Of a stretch of DNA of 64,000 nt, positions 26,589 through 36,163 are shown in pieces. The notes under the pieces were generated by a model that was not told the DNA's origin, did no database searches, and was given only the letters and a program-made list of their open reading frames with translations. The stretch covers positions 558,001 through 622,000 of the forward strand of contig NZ_JANLGQ010000001.1 in assembly GCF_026157065.1 (NCBI RefSeq), read 5' to 3'. Origin of the DNA: Enterococcus sp. HY326. GTDB lineage: Bacteria > Bacillota > Bacilli > Lactobacillales > Enterococcaceae. Every line of letters starts with the position of its first letter. Positions within the stretch are counted from its first letter, which is position 1. The translations under genes were made by a program, and so were the position numbers.

Positions 26589-27305
26589 CTAGTCTGAACT
26601 CTGACTAATCTCCAAATTTTCATCAAATAAAGTTTCTGACAAAGCGTAACCATCCCGCCAATTGGACATAAAAAGGTCAGGGTCAATGCCGCTTTTTTTC
26701 ATCTTGAATTTGACTTTTTTCACAAGCTGAGACAATTGGGAAAAAGTCGAATTGTCCCCCTCCCGTTGCCAGATATATTCGCTTAAATCATTGCGATTAA
26801 TGAAGTTGCCCGGCTGTTCTTTGAGAATTTCATATAGCTGCTTTTCTTTTGGCGAAAGCCGATTCTCAAAGGAAAAACGGATAACTGTATCAATCGGTTC
26901 ATGCTCTTGAATGCCCCATTCTGACTGCAGAACAACGGTAATCGGTTCGGCAAGTTTTTCCCGCAAATCACTTAGGGAAATCTCTGACTGCAGCCAATTT
27001 TTTAAACCTATTTTCTGCCATTGGGCAAACTCTTCCTCTGTCGGTATGCTGGTATCGCACCGGAAAAAGCGGGTTCGGTCAAATTGGTGCTGCTGTATAA
27101 TTTGTTCAATCTCTTTGTCTGGCACTGTTTCGCTGAATATGACTAACGGAAAAAGCTCAAAAAAGCGTTGTGTCTCTTTACTTTTTTTCAACAATAAATC
27201 AAGAATTTCAATCGAAAAAAAAACTTCATAGCCTAATTTTTTTAATTTCACATCGATTTGGCTATCAATGGTGCTACTCCTGCTGAGAACTGCAGCACGA
27301 CTCAT
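26589..27305 (-). CDS. OmpR/PhoB-type winged-helix regulator with degenerate receiver
   Basis: 238 residues, ATG start with GGAGGTGA. Residues 1-125 have receiver-like alternation of strands and helices, but the phospho-acceptor Asp and acidic pocket are not recognisable. Residues about 145-225 are a winged-helix DNA-binding domain (LSPKEKQLYEILKEQPGNFI, then LSQLVKKVKFKMKK). No histidine kinase gene is nearby. It is divergently spaced, just upstream of the large WxL gene (140 bp) and on the same strand. Inference: a phosphorylation-independent regulator of the WxL operon. Similar stand-alone winged-helix regulators accompany WxL loci in enterococci. Confidence 0.82.
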   Translation of the reverse strand: MSRAAVLSRSSTIDSQIDVKLKKLGYEVFFSIEILDLLLKKSKETQRFFELFPLVIFSETVPDKEIEQIIQQHQFDRTRFFRCDTSIPTEEEFAQWQKIGLKNWLQSEISLSDLREKLAEPITVVLQSEWGIQEHEPIDTVIRFSFENRLSPKEKQLYEILKEQPGNFINRNDLSEYIWQREGDNSTFSQLSQLVKKVKFKMKKSGIDPDLFMSNWRDGYALSETLFDENLEISQSSD

Positions 27306-27533
27306 ATCATCACCTCCACTTCTGGATTTTCTTAAAAAAGATTAAACTCATGTAACTGCCTTGAATATTTAAGTTAATTTTCACCAAACTATTCTAAACT
27401 AGCTAGTATCGGCAAGCATTCTAGCAGTTCATTGAGTCAGTAAAATATCTTGTAACAACCAATTATAAGATAGGGTACTGGAACCCTTTCAGGGAGAAGA
27501 ACTTGCAAACTTTGACGGTAACATTGACGACAG

Positions 27534-27567
27534 AAAAGCCAGTCAAAAGAAAATTTGACTGGCTTTT
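27534..27567. terminator. Strong bidirectional terminator beside the integrase
   Basis: Fourteen-bp perfect stem AAAAGCCAGTCAAA / TTTGACTGGCTTTT with a 6-nt loop, directly after the integrase stop codon. Confidence 0.88.
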
Positions 27568-27572
27568 AACCG

Positions 27573-28685
27573 TTATTTTTTCATCTGATAAAGCTTGTCC
27601 AATTTACGAATTTCTTTCACTCTCTGCTCCATGAGTGACTCGCTATAAGTGTCCAGTGTCAGCTTGATGGACTGATGACCCAAAATTCGACTTAAACTGG
27701 CGACATCCATCCCGCTTTCTAAACAGCGGGTAGCAAACGTATGCCGTAAAGTATGAAAATGAATCTCCTTCAAAGAAGTCTCAACCAGCATTTTCTTAAA
27801 GCGATAATTAATAATCCGAGGTTCTGTTAACCCATGTTTACAAAAAACGACATAGCTAGATTGACTGCTAACTCTTTCTTTTAGCAAGAGTTTCCGCAAA
27901 ATCTTCGGCATTGGCACAAAACGTCTGGAAAACTCAGTTTTCGGGGTTGTGATAATCACCTTGGTTTTTCTTTTAGAGTCTCCAATATTTTGAATCCGAT
28001 TGACAGTTTTACTCACACTGATTAAATTGCTTTTAAAATCGATATCCTCCCAAGTCAAGCCGCTAATTTCGCCGATTCGCAAACCCGAATACAAAGAAAT
28101 CAAGACAGCCAATCCATGAGCTGATTGAGTACAAATTTTTTCAAGCTCCCTTTGTTCAGTAAGACTTAACGGCTGAGTCTTTTTGTACTTCTTTTTTGGT
28201 AGGTCAATTTCAGTCACAGGATTTACCTTCAGCCAACCATTTTTCTCTGCTAGTGTAAAGCTTTGTTTGACAACGCTGAAAATCAATTTGATAGTCGCTG
28301 GACTCAGCTTTTGATTGACTAAACTGCCAACAAAATCCTGCAATTGCTCTTTGGTTAATTGAAAAAATGTATAGTTTCCAAGATACGGAGCAATATATGT
28401 ATGAATTATTCTTGAGTAAGTATAATAAGTGGATTCTTTTATCGAAAGAGCGACCGATTCCAAATAAATTTTTTCTAAAAACTCTCCATAAGTGCCTAAG
28501 TACCCAGTTGTCTCCTCAATTAGTTGCTGATTTTGTTTAATACGTGTCAGCTTTTCTTTTACCTCCAAATATTTTTTCCCATAGACCGATCCATAATAAG
28601 CTTTTTGGTCTAAGCGATATTTCAAGTAGCGGCCCTCCCATCGACCGTCTTTTCTTTTGTAAATATTTTCTCCACGTCGCATCAT
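27573..28685 (-). CDS. Tyrosine recombinase (phage/ICE-type integrase)
   Basis: 370 residues from the ATG at 28685 (AAAGGTGA upstream; 16 residues of an earlier reading removed). N-terminal arm-binding region (GENIYKRKDGRWEGRY), SAM-like core-binding domain (about 60-145), catalytic domain with the R...HxxR...Y pattern: YSGLRIGEISGLTWEDID, HTLRHTFATRCLESG, LGHQSIKLTLDTYSES. All key residues are present, so it looks active. No excisionase, replication, relaxase or phage structural gene is near. It lies between the WxL operon regulator and an HTH/TPR regulator. It may be the remnant of an island insertion or a locus-specific recombinase. I did not find a convincing att repeat pair. Confidence 0.92.
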   Translation of the reverse strand: MMRRGENIYKRKDGRWEGRYLKYRLDQKAYYGSVYGKKYLEVKEKLTRIKQNQQLIEETTGYLGTYGEFLEKIYLESVALSIKESTYYTYSRIIHTYIAPYLGNYTFFQLTKEQLQDFVGSLVNQKLSPATIKLIFSVVKQSFTLAEKNGWLKVNPVTEIDLPKKKYKKTQPLSLTEQRELEKICTQSAHGLAVLISLYSGLRIGEISGLTWEDIDFKSNLISVSKTVNRIQNIGDSKRKTKVIITTPKTEFSRRFVPMPKILRKLLLKERVSSQSSYVVFCKHGLTEPRIINYRFKKMLVETSLKEIHFHTLRHTFATRCLESGMDVASLSRILGHQSIKLTLDTYSESLMEQRVKEIRKLDKLYQMKK

Positions 28686-29166
28686 TATCACCTTTCTTTT
28701 GACCAGAATCTTGACGGCAATTACTCCTAGCAAGCAGTCATCTTCATTTTTTTGGCAAATAAAATAAAAACATTCCTCTAAAATAAATCAGAATACAAAA
28801 TATTCTTTTCTTTGCTTAAACCCCTTAATTACCATAGAAATAACCTTTATGAAAAAAAGGTTTTTCTGGAATAAAATCACTAAAAAATCAACTTTTATTC
28901 AAAATATATTAAATTTATATTATTTTGAGATTGACAGTTAAATAATTTGGATTTAATATTTATATATAGAGTTTATTTTCAAAAAAATACATTTATCTTA
29001 TAATTGGTTGTTATAAGAGATAGACAAAATTATAGCGGTTAAACTTATTTTTAAAAGGATTTGAATAAAAATCTTGAAAAAGATATGGAAAAGCTTTTTC
29101 TTACAAAAAGTATTCAAAGTAAAACCACTAGAACTCAGCTCATTTGCTGTTTTCTAGTGGTTTTAT
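28686..29166. other. Very AT-rich intergenic stretch, with terminator
   Basis: About 480 bp of poly-A/T-rich sequence upstream of the integrase. No gene. A 13-bp terminator stem (AAAACCACTAGAA / TTCTAGTGGTTTT, 29121-29164) serves the HTH/TPR gene. The composition differs from the coding DNA on both sides. Confidence 0.6.
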
Positions 29167-30438
29167 TTAAACTAAGCTTTTACAGCCAAAGTAAGTATTA
29201 GAGACTTTGATGGCCCAATTCCCCCAAAAACTGGCCTTTTTATATTGTTTTGCTGATTCATAATACTCCACCATCAGCTTACAAATATCAACTGCTTGAA
29301 AAGGATTTTGGGCTAAAAAACTTTCCTTAGCAAAATATTCTTCACAGAGGGCCACCATCAACTGATTTTCATGAAAATAATGAGCTCTGAGAATTTGATA
29401 ATACAAGTAGTTAGGTTCATTTTTTGCGTTGCCAACATTTCTTAAAGATTCTTCAATCACCTCTTCAGCCAAAACTGGCTTATCTAGTAAGATTAGAGCT
29501 GATGCAAATGTGTATAAGTATGGTCGCACTGTCTGCATAAAATAACGTGAATGCTCATTTTTTTTGAGTTCCTGTCTCAACTCATCTTCACTAACAAGCT
29601 GAGAATTGGTGTGAGAAAAAAGTAAGATCTTACCAATCATCACCCGACTAATCTCTCCGGAACCACTTTTTTTCAGATTAGCTAATTGTTCCAAGAAAAA
29701 AACTGCCTCTTCCAAAAATCCGTAATAAAGCATACATTGCCCGTATAGATAATTCCAACGTTCTAGCAAATGTTTTTCTGGATCCGTCACAAGCTGTAAT
29801 TGAGCTCGAATTTCTGGTAAATCCCTTAAAAGTGAGGAGCGCTCACCCAGCTCCCAATTGATTTCAGCCTTCTTCATAGTCAGCTGTAGCGCATAATAAT
29901 CATCTTCAAAACTCAGTAGCGGCAGATATTCATCAATCAGCACCTGCGCCCGCAGGTAATCTCCTGCAGATTGTGCTTCACAAATGACAAGATATAAGGC
30001 CACTTTCTTCAAATCAAGCGATATTGGATCATTTTCACGGACTAGTTCTAAGCAAAACTTTGCGATGCCGCTATTTTTCTCTGGCTGCAGTAGCTGCTGA
30101 TACGTATAAGCTAGCAGATCCAGTGTCAAATAGGCGCCTTCGGAAAATAGCATTTTTTGACCTTTCGCCAAAATATCCGTAAACTTCTCCTCATCAAAAT
30201 CAAATAAGCTACGCTGGCAGTCTGATAATAGCTGGCGTTCATTACAGGAAATTTCTTTAGCAAACTTTTTTGGTAACTGATAATAATCAGTCAAGCTTAT
30301 TTCCAATTCCAACGAAGCTAAACGCCGGCCATTTTCAATATTTGATAAGTGCGTCGTTGAAAGATGCAATTCAGTCGCAGCCGTTTTTAATTTTTTTCTT
30401 CCTTTCAATCTCCTCCATTTACATAGATATCCAAACAT
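29167..30438 (-). CDS. HTH regulator with TPR-like C-terminal domain (Rgg/RRNPP-like)
   Basis: 423 residues, ATG start after GGAGGAG. The N-terminal Cro/CI-type HTH covers about 5-60 (LKTAATELHLSTTHLSNIENGRRLASLELEISLTDYY). The remaining 350 residues are all-helical with TPR-like repetition (repeated helix pairs, many Leu/Tyr/Glu), the layout of Rgg, PlcR and PrgX regulators that bind short peptides. No small peptide pheromone gene with a signal sequence was seen next to it. WxL locus elrA of E. faecalis is controlled by an Rgg-like protein, so a link to the neighbouring WxL operon is possible (inference). Confidence 0.8.
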   Translation of the reverse strand: MFGYLCKWRRLKGRKKLKTAATELHLSTTHLSNIENGRRLASLELEISLTDYYQLPKKFAKEISCNERQLLSDCQRSLFDFDEEKFTDILAKGQKMLFSEGAYLTLDLLAYTYQQLLQPEKNSGIAKFCLELVRENDPISLDLKKVALYLVICEAQSAGDYLRAQVLIDEYLPLLSFEDDYYALQLTMKKAEINWELGERSSLLRDLPEIRAQLQLVTDPEKHLLERWNYLYGQCMLYYGFLEEAVFFLEQLANLKKSGSGEISRVMIGKILLFSHTNSQLVSEDELRQELKKNEHSRYFMQTVRPYLYTFASALILLDKPVLAEEVIEESLRNVGNAKNEPNYLYYQILRAHYFHENQLMVALCEEYFAKESFLAQNPFQAVDICKLMVEYYESAKQYKKASFWGNWAIKVSNTYFGCKSLV

Positions 30439-30859
30439 TCTTTTTCTCCTCCTTTAAACAAAAAAGCCTTCGTTATCAATATCATAACGGGCCAGTTCCG
30501 ATTTTACGTCATCTTCAGAGAGTTCGGTACTCAATAGTAATAACTGATTGTAAAATGTGTAAACCCTTCCTATTCATTCTGCTTTAATTATAATCAGAAA
30601 ATTCAAAAAGGTAAATTTATTATCAATAAAAACAAAAATAATTTAGCACATGATAAAATTAAATCGTTTTCCTTAAATTTAATAATAGATGAACTCCATT
30701 TTTTGTTTTATTTCCCAATTCATTCATTTTAAGAAAATATTTTTCTAATACCAACTGAGAGGATTTCTGGATATTTGAGCTTATCCACTGCTGAAAATTC
30801 TTTTGGATCTCCATAATTTTCGAGGTTATTTTTCTTTTTTTAAATGAAACCGAAAAAAA

Positions 30860-30889
30860 CTCCGTTGAAATTTCAAAATTTCAACGGAG
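30860..30889 (-). terminator. Intrinsic terminator in the 30439-30950 spacer
   Basis: Stem CTCCGTTGA / TCAACGGAG extended by AAATTT pairs, with an A-run left and a T-rich right side. The remaining 500 bp of the spacer are AT-rich with no gene. Confidence 0.75.
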
Positions 30890-30950
30890 CTTTCATTTTT
30901 AATTCTTCTCTTACCAAATATTCTATGCAATGTACAATTGAACACATAAA

Positions 30951-31214
30951 TCAAATCAACCCCAACAAGACCATTCCCAAAATAATCACCAGTGCAATAG
31001 CAATTGGGGTAACAATTTTAAAAATCAAGGCAGAAGCACCTGTGCCGACGTTTCGTTCCAGTTGATATTTCGGGTCATTGCGGTCTCGTTGAAATTGGTT
31101 CAACGTGCGGGACCAGAACAGCCCCCCAGTCGCCCGCATCACAAAGGCCAACCCAATCAAGACAGCGCACATAAATAAAAGCACAAGCACGATTGTCAGT
31201 TTTGTTGCCATCAT
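30951..31214 (-). CDS. Small two-helix membrane protein
   Basis: 87 residues from the ATG at 31214 (AAGGAGG four bases upstream; the next codon is also ATG with seven-base spacing). Helix 1 about 4-27 (LTIVLVLLFMCAVLIGLAFVM), then a basic loop with RTLNQFQRDRNDPKYQLERN, then helix 2 about 64-86. I do not recognise the family. It is followed on its 5' side by an even smaller membrane protein gene at 31317-31436, about 100 bp away on the same strand, so the two may share a transcript. Confidence 0.65.
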   Translation of the reverse strand: MMATKLTIVLVLLFMCAVLIGLAFVMRATGGLFWSRTLNQFQRDRNDPKYQLERNVGTGASALIFKIVTPIAIALVIILGMVLLGLI

Positions 31215-31316
31215 CAAGCCTCCTTCATGCCAAAATTCATTCATCCAGTTCATTCATAAAAAAAATTCCCCACCAAGAATCAATCCATACCCACAAAATT
31301 AAAAAAACTCTATTCT

Positions 31317-31436
31317 TTAAAAACGTTTATCTCGATTGGCATCTTGAATCCCGTGCTTGACCGCCAAACGAATCAGAAAATAGAGGACGGCTGCCCCAAT
31401 CGCATAATAAAATAAAGCAAAAAATGTTCCCAACAT
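31317..31436 (-). CDS. 39-residue membrane protein, DUF6019-like
   Basis: A 40-codon frame, ATG start with AGGGGTG seven bases upstream. One membrane helix (MLGTFFALFYYAIGAAVLYF), then IRLAVKHGIQDANRDKRF. The pattern of a single helix followed by (K/R)xAVKxGIxxA is that of small DUF6019 proteins known from Lactobacillales and bacilli. Function unknown. It lies upstream of the two-helix membrane protein on the same strand. Confidence 0.7.
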   Translation of the reverse strand: MLGTFFALFYYAIGAAVLYFLIRLAVKHGIQDANRDKRF

Positions 31437-31623
31437 AAGCTGCACCCCTTTTGATTATATTATACCATATGTATCCCCTTACAAAACGTTGTGACGCTAT
31501 TTATAACGGCAAGCTATTCTATACAATACAAAAAAATTTCAAGTTTTTTATAAAGGCTGAATACTATTTTCAAATGGTGTATGCTTAACTTAAAAGAAAT
31601 TTCAGGATGGGAGATGAAAGAGG

Positions 31624-32088
31624 ATGATAAAAAAGTTAACCAAAGAAGCTGACATCAAAGCCGGTTTAAAACTTGTCACAGCAGTCTTTGATACATTTCA
31701 GGCGCCGGACTACGGGCCAGACGGGGTTGCCAGTTTTAAAAACTTTATTGATTTCCAACAGCTATATCCTCAACTTACTAGCGGTAAAATCAGTTTGTAC
31801 GGTTATTTTGTTAACCAGCAAATAGTCGGTCTACTAGGTATCAGAAACCCTAATCACATCTGCTTACTTTTTGTAGCGGAGGCTTATCATCGCAAAGGGA
31901 TTGCCAGGAAGCTTTTTGCTAATTGGCTGCAAGAACATTCAGCAAACCTTACAACCGTCACCGTCAACTCTAGTCCCTATGCACTGGCCGCCTATCAAAA
32001 ACTAGGCTTTGAGGGTGACACTACTGTTATTGAAACGGATGGCATCAAATTTATTCCCCTCACGTTAACTTTGAACACGCGGAACTAA
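31624..32088 (+). CDS. GNAT-family N-acetyltransferase
   Basis: 154 residues, ATG start with GGGAGATG and AAAGAGG upstream. GNAT core: KISLYGYFVNQQIVGLLGIRN, then ICLLFVAEAYHRKGIARKLF (acetyl-CoA loop RKGIAR) and SPYALAAYQKLGFEGD. Small single-domain acyl-transferase, cytoplasmic; substrate unknown. It is monocistronic and ends before a terminator shared with the opposing GNAT gene. Confidence 0.85.
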   Translation: MIKKLTKEADIKAGLKLVTAVFDTFQAPDYGPDGVASFKNFIDFQQLYPQLTSGKISLYGYFVNQQIVGLLGIRNPNHICLLFVAEAYHRKGIARKLFANWLQEHSANLTTVTVNSSPYALAAYQKLGFEGDTTVIETDGIKFIPLTLTLNTRN

Positions 32089-32124
32089 ATATTTACCAAC
32101 AAGCACTTGTAAAGCGAACTCAAA

Positions 32125-32173
32125 AAGGCCTCGGATAGTGAACATGCTAGTCGTATGTTCTATCTGAGGCCTT
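32125..32173. terminator. Bidirectional terminator between two GNAT genes
   Basis: Fourteen-bp stem AAGGCCTCGGATAG / CTATCTGAGGCCTT with one G-T wobble and a 21-nt loop that can pair further (gaacat / atgttc). Confidence 0.8.
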
Positions 32174-32189
32174 GCTGCATTTTTATAGT

Positions 32190-32756
32190 TTAATGAGTAG
32201 CTCGCCACTCTTCTCTGGTAATCGCCCACTCTAAATAGTTAACCGGTACTCCACGGAATATTCGATAATTTTTGAAATAGCCCGCCTGATTCATGCCGAT
32301 TTTTTGCATAACACCACCGGAAGCCGGATTTTTTTCATTGTACAAGGCATTGACGCGAATCAGCTTGAGTTGTTCAAAGGCTAGATACAGCAAGGCAATG
32401 CTAGCTTCAGAGGTATAGCCTTGATTCCAATACTGGCGATTCAAGACATAGCCCAATTCGCCGGTGACTTTTTGTTCATCCACCCGCAAATCAATCGTGC
32501 CAATCAGGTGCTTGGTCGCCTTCAAAACAATGCCGTATTTGCCAAAGGGCTCCTTCATAAAATAATTGGCAATCACCTGCTGAGTATCCTGCAGCGAGTC
32601 GTGCTTCTCATAGATAAATAAAGTCGTTTCATCATCGCTAGCAAAAATATGCATGTCACTAGCGTCCATCAACGACACGGGACGCAAAATCAAGCGTTCT
32701 GTTTCAATCCGCTGATTTTCAGCAAAAATCAAATTATAATTGACGAGCTCTTCCAT
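32190..32756 (-). CDS. RimJ/RimL-type N-acetyltransferase
   Basis: 188 residues, ATG start with AGGTGA upstream. Pattern of the ribosomal-protein-Ser/Ala acetyltransferase group: IETERLILRPVSLMDASDMHIFASDDE, then YWNQGYTSEASIALLYLAFEQL and NALYNEKNPASGGVMQKIGMNQAG. Likely acetylates a small molecule or protein N-terminus. It is 48 bp after the trpA stop on the same strand, but a function in tryptophan synthesis is not implied; read-through from the trp operon is possible since I see no terminator between them. Confidence 0.85.
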   Translation of the reverse strand: MEELVNYNLIFAENQRIETERLILRPVSLMDASDMHIFASDDETTLFIYEKHDSLQDTQQVIANYFMKEPFGKYGIVLKATKHLIGTIDLRVDEQKVTGELGYVLNRQYWNQGYTSEASIALLYLAFEQLKLIRVNALYNEKNPASGGVMQKIGMNQAGYFKNYRIFRGVPVNYLEWAITREEWRATH

Positions 32757-32803
32757 CTGGTCACCTGCTTTTATTTATTTATAAAAGCATACCATAGATT
32801 TGA

Positions 32804-33568
32804 TTAAGCTAATAATTTTTCCACAAAATGTGTGACTTCACTCAAGGGCTCTTCTGCTAGCATCCGCACAATTTTACTGCCGATAACCACCCCATCACAG
32901 CTTTGGCGGAAGCGTTCAACATGCTCTTTTTCCGATACGCCAAAGCCAGCTAAAACAGGAATCTCACTGATTTCATGAATATATTTTAAATGGGCATCTA
33001 AATCAGCTCGATAATTTCTGCCAGTACCGGTGACGCCGTTGACAGTCACTGCATAAATAAAGCCTTCACCAGAGGCTACCAAAGTCGCAATCCGTTCTTT
33101 TGTGCTGGTGAGGGTCACTAGTGGCACGAGGGCAACATCGCTCTCATCTAAATAAATCGTCACCAAATTACGATGCTCATAAGGCAAATCAGGAATAATC
33201 AAACCTTTAACGTCAGTGTCAGCTAGCTGAGCAACAAATTTTTCTAACCCATAGGCGTAAAAGGGATTGAAGTAGCCCATTAAAATCAAAGGAACCGGTG
33301 AATTGAAATTTTTTAAGACTTCCAAAATTTCTGCGAGGCTAACCTGCTGAGCCAAGGCCCGCAAACCAGCTTCTTGAATCACAGGACCATCTGCAACGGG
33401 ATCAGAAAAAGGGATGCCGACTTCAATCGCTGCCGCCCCGCCTTTTGCCAAGGCGGTAATTTCGGCTGGTAACTGCTGCAAACTGCTGGCCCCCGCCATT
33501 AAATAGGGAACTAAAATCGTTTCACCAGTGCCTTGTTTTCTTTTTAAAATAGTCGTTAATGATTTCAT
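32804..33568 (-). CDS. trpA: Tryptophan synthase alpha subunit
   Basis: 254 residues. Splits indole-3-glycerol phosphate into indole and glyceraldehyde 3-phosphate and passes indole to TrpB. The family signature [17 protein letters not shown] holds the catalytic Glu and Asp region; [11 protein letters not shown] and VNGVTGTG (phosphate site) follow in order. The start overlaps the trpB stop by 4 bp. Last gene of the trp operon. Length is standard. Confidence 0.97.
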   Translation of the reverse strand: MKSLTTILKRKQGTGETILVPYLMAGASSLQQLPAEITALAKGGAAAIEVGIPFSDPVADGPVIQEAGLRALAQQVSLAEILEVLKNFNSPVPLILMGYFNPFYAYGLEKFVAQLADTDVKGLIIPDLPYEHRNLVTIYLDESDVALVPLVTLTSTKERIATLVASGEGFIYAVTVNGVTGTGRNYRADLDAHLKYIHEISEIPVLAGFGVSEKEHVERFRQSCDGVVIGSKIVRMLAEEPLSEVTHFVEKLLA

Positions 33569-34758
33569 GCTTGGGCCTCCAAACGTTCTTTAATTTGATT
33601 GACATCCTTGTCGCCTCTCCCGGAAAGGCAGACAATCATCACTTCCTCCGGCTGCATCTTGGCCGCTTCTTTGACGGCATAAGCAATCGCATGGGCACTT
33701 TCCAAAGCCGGAATAATACCTTCTTTGCGGGATAATAATTGAAAAGCGGCGACCGCTTCGTCGTCAGTAATCGAAACATATTCGGCCCGTTTAATATCAT
33801 GCAGATAAGAATGCTCCGGTCCGACGCCGGGATAATCTAAGCCGGCGGAAATCGAAAAAGCCTCTTTAATCTGTCCGGCATCATCTTGAAGGAGATGCAT
33901 TTTGGCGCCATGCAAAACGCCAACTGACCCCACTGTGATTGGTGCCGCATGGTCACCGGTTTCAATGCCTAAACCAGCAGCCTCAACGCCAATCATCCGC
34001 ACGTTTTCATCTTCAATAAAAGGATAAAACATGCCGATGGAATTACTACCGCCACCGATACACGCCATCACCACCTCTGGCAATTTGCCTTCTGCGGCTA
34101 AAATCTGCCGGCGGGATTCACTGCCAATCACGCTTTGATAATCTCGGACAATCGCTGGAAATGGATGGGGACCTAAAGCTGAACCCATTACATAATGGGT
34201 GTCTTCCACATTTGCTACCCAATAGCGCAAGGCTTCATTGACAGCATCTTTTAGAGTTTTACTGCCGGACTGAACACTTTCAACTGTGGCGCCCAATAAT
34301 TCCATCCGAAAAACATTAAGGGCTTGCCGTTTGACGTCGACTTCTCCCATAAAAATCACACATTCCATTCCGAACAAGGCGGCGACAGTCGCTGTCGCCA
34401 CGCCGTGCTGACCGGCGCCGGTTTCCGCAACAATCTTATTTTTCCCCATTTTTTTGGCTAGTAGCACTTGGCCTAGCGCATTATTAATTTTATGGGCACC
34501 GGTGTGATTTAAATCTTCTCGTTTCAAATAAATTTTGGCTCCGCCGGCGTAATCGCTCAAGCGCTCAGCAAAATACAACGGATTTTCCCGGCCAACATAT
34601 TGTTTTAAGTAGTAGGCTAATTCAGCTTGAAAAGCCTCATCTGTTTTTGAGGCTTCATAGACCTCTGTCAATTCTTTGACGGCATACATTAACGTTTCTG
34701 GGATAAATTGTCCACCGTACTCGCCGTAAAAACCCTTCTCATCTGGTTGTTGATACAT
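33565..34758 (-). CDS. trpB: Tryptophan synthase beta subunit
   Basis: 397 residues. PLP enzyme joining indole and serine. The PLP lysine is in [17 protein letters not shown]; the phosphate-binding loop is [13 protein letters not shown]; the C-terminal SGRGDKD is typical. It follows trpF by 11 bp with a ribosome site and is translationally coupled to trpA. Standard TrpB1-type length. Confidence 0.97.
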   Translation of the reverse strand: MYQQPDEKGFYGEYGGQFIPETLMYAVKELTEVYEASKTDEAFQAELAYYLKQYVGRENPLYFAERLSDYAGGAKIYLKREDLNHTGAHKINNALGQVLLAKKMGKNKIVAETGAGQHGVATATVAALFGMECVIFMGEVDVKRQALNVFRMELLGATVESVQSGSKTLKDAVNEALRYWVANVEDTHYVMGSALGPHPFPAIVRDYQSVIGSESRRQILAAEGKLPEVVMACIGGGSNSIGMFYPFIEDENVRMIGVEAAGLGIETGDHAAPITVGSVGVLHGAKMHLLQDDAGQIKEAFSISAGLDYPGVGPEHSYLHDIKRAEYVSITDDEAVAAFQLLSRKEGIIPALESAHAIAYAVKEAAKMQPEEVMIVCLSGRGDKDVNQIKERLEAQA

Positions 34759-34769
34759 ACTAATTGCTC

Positions 34770-35393
34770 CTATTCTTGACTGGCTGCTTGGGCCCGCTGT
34801 AAAAATTTTTGAATTTTTGTTACATCCTTGACGCCCTCTGTCTCGACACCACTGGAAACATCCACCGCAAAGGGGTGAAAATATTTTTTAGCCGCTTGAA
34901 CATTATCAACGGTTAAACCACCGGCAACAAAAAGTGGTTTAGCTGGTAAGTCGGCGAGTTGAACCGCCGACCAATCGAAGACTGCCCCGTTGCCGCCGAC
35001 AAATTCTTTGGCGGGAGCGTCTAATAATAAATACTCATATTCTTCTTGATAAGCTTCACTAGGTAATTTTCCAGCAGCTACACTAAAGGCCCGAATGATT
35101 GGCAAAGGAAAAATTTCTCGTTTTTCTATTAGTTCTTGTGGCAGTTGACCGTGGATTTGCACGACATCCAAGCCGGCAGTCTGGCTGATTCCCTGTAATT
35201 CAGCCAAACTCGGTGAGATAAAGACGCCGACTTTTTTGATAGTTGTAGGCAGATTTTTCGTTAATTCTGCCGCTTGCTCTGGCGTCACCCGCCGTTTGCT
35301 TTTTGCAAAGACAAAGCCAATGAAATCGGCGCCGTTTACGATAGCGGCGTCAATCGCTTCTGGTGTTTGTAAGCCGCAAATTTTCACCTGCAT
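34770..35393 (-). CDS. trpF: Phosphoribosylanthranilate isomerase
   Basis: 207 residues. Amadori rearrangement of phosphoribosylanthranilate. Catalytic Cys in [10 protein letters not shown] near the N-terminus, [11 protein letters not shown], and the phosphate-binding end [10 protein letters not shown] and VDVSSGVE with the catalytic Asp. The start overlaps the trpC stop by one base. It is a stand-alone protein here, not fused to TrpC. Confidence 0.96.
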   Translation of the reverse strand: MQVKICGLQTPEAIDAAIVNGADFIGFVFAKSKRRVTPEQAAELTKNLPTTIKKVGVFISPSLAELQGISQTAGLDVVQIHGQLPQELIEKREIFPLPIIRAFSVAAGKLPSEAYQEEYEYLLLDAPAKEFVGGNGAVFDWSAVQLADLPAKPLFVAGGLTVDNVQAAKKYFHPFAVDVSSGVETEGVKDVTKIQKFLQRAQAASQE

Positions 35394-36163
35394 CAGACCT
35401 GCACTCCTTTACGCACCACTTGCAGCTCTTGAACCTTTGCTTGGGGATTTTGGGCCCGCATCAAAGTTTCACCGACTAAGACTGCTTGATAATTGTCGGC
35501 AATTTGTTTGACATCCTCACTCGTCTTAAAGCCAGACTCGCTGACAAAAATCTGCTGATGTGCCGTATTACCTAAAGTGATACTGGTCGACAAGCTGACT
35601 TCAAAGGTTTTCAAGTTGCGATTGTTGACGCCGATAATCGCCTCAGGCAAGGTCAGCGCTACCGCCAATTCCTCTTGGTCATGGGTTTCAACTAAAACTT
35701 CCAAATCCAAGTCTAATGCTTGTTGGTACAACTCCCGCAATTTTTCTTCAGAAAGTGCTGCAACAATCAACAACACCAGACTGGCACCGGCATTTTTAGC
35801 ACGGATTAGCTGTTTTTGGTCAATGATAAAATCTTTACAGAGGATTGGCACCTCAACGACTGCGGCAATTTGTTTTAGATCAGCGATTGTCCCTTTGAAG
35901 AAAACCGGATCTGTTAAGACGGAAATAGCTGCCACGCCGGCTTTTTGATAGGCCTGCGCCTGAGCCAAAATATCAACATCCACATTGATATCCCCTTTTG
36001 AAGGGGAGGCCCGTTTGACCTCGCCGATGACCTGCACATTTTCTGGATGAGCTTTCACATATGCTTTAAAGGATGGTCGCTGTGGCTGCGGCTGTAAAAT
36101 TTCCAGTGGCATTTTTTCAACTTCCAAAAATTTTTCGGCTAATATTTTTTCTAAAAAATCCAT
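35393..36163 (-). CDS. trpC: Indole-3-glycerol phosphate synthase
   Basis: 256 residues. Ring closure step to indole-3-glycerol phosphate. The signature VIGEVKRASPSKGDI carries catalytic Glu and Lys; CKDFIIDQKQL and VGVNNRNL motifs follow, then VSESGFKTSEDV. It starts directly at the trpD stop. Length standard. Confidence 0.96.
   Translation of the reverse strand: MDFLEKILAEKFLEVEKMPLEILQPQPQRPSFKAYVKAHPENVQVIGEVKRASPSKGDINVDVDILAQAQAYQKAGVAAISVLTDPVFFKGTIADLKQIAAVVEVPILCKDFIIDQKQLIRAKNAGASLVLLIVAALSEEKLRELYQQALDLDLEVLVETHDQEELAVALTLPEAIIGVNNRNLKTFEVSLSTSITLGNTAHQQIFVSESGFKTSEDVKQIADNYQAVLVGETLMRAQNPQAKVQELQVVRKGVQV

Noticed and set aside
27573-28685. Integrase as part of a prophage or conjugative element in this window
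   Set aside because: No phage structural, lysis, relaxase or type IV secretion genes were found on either side.
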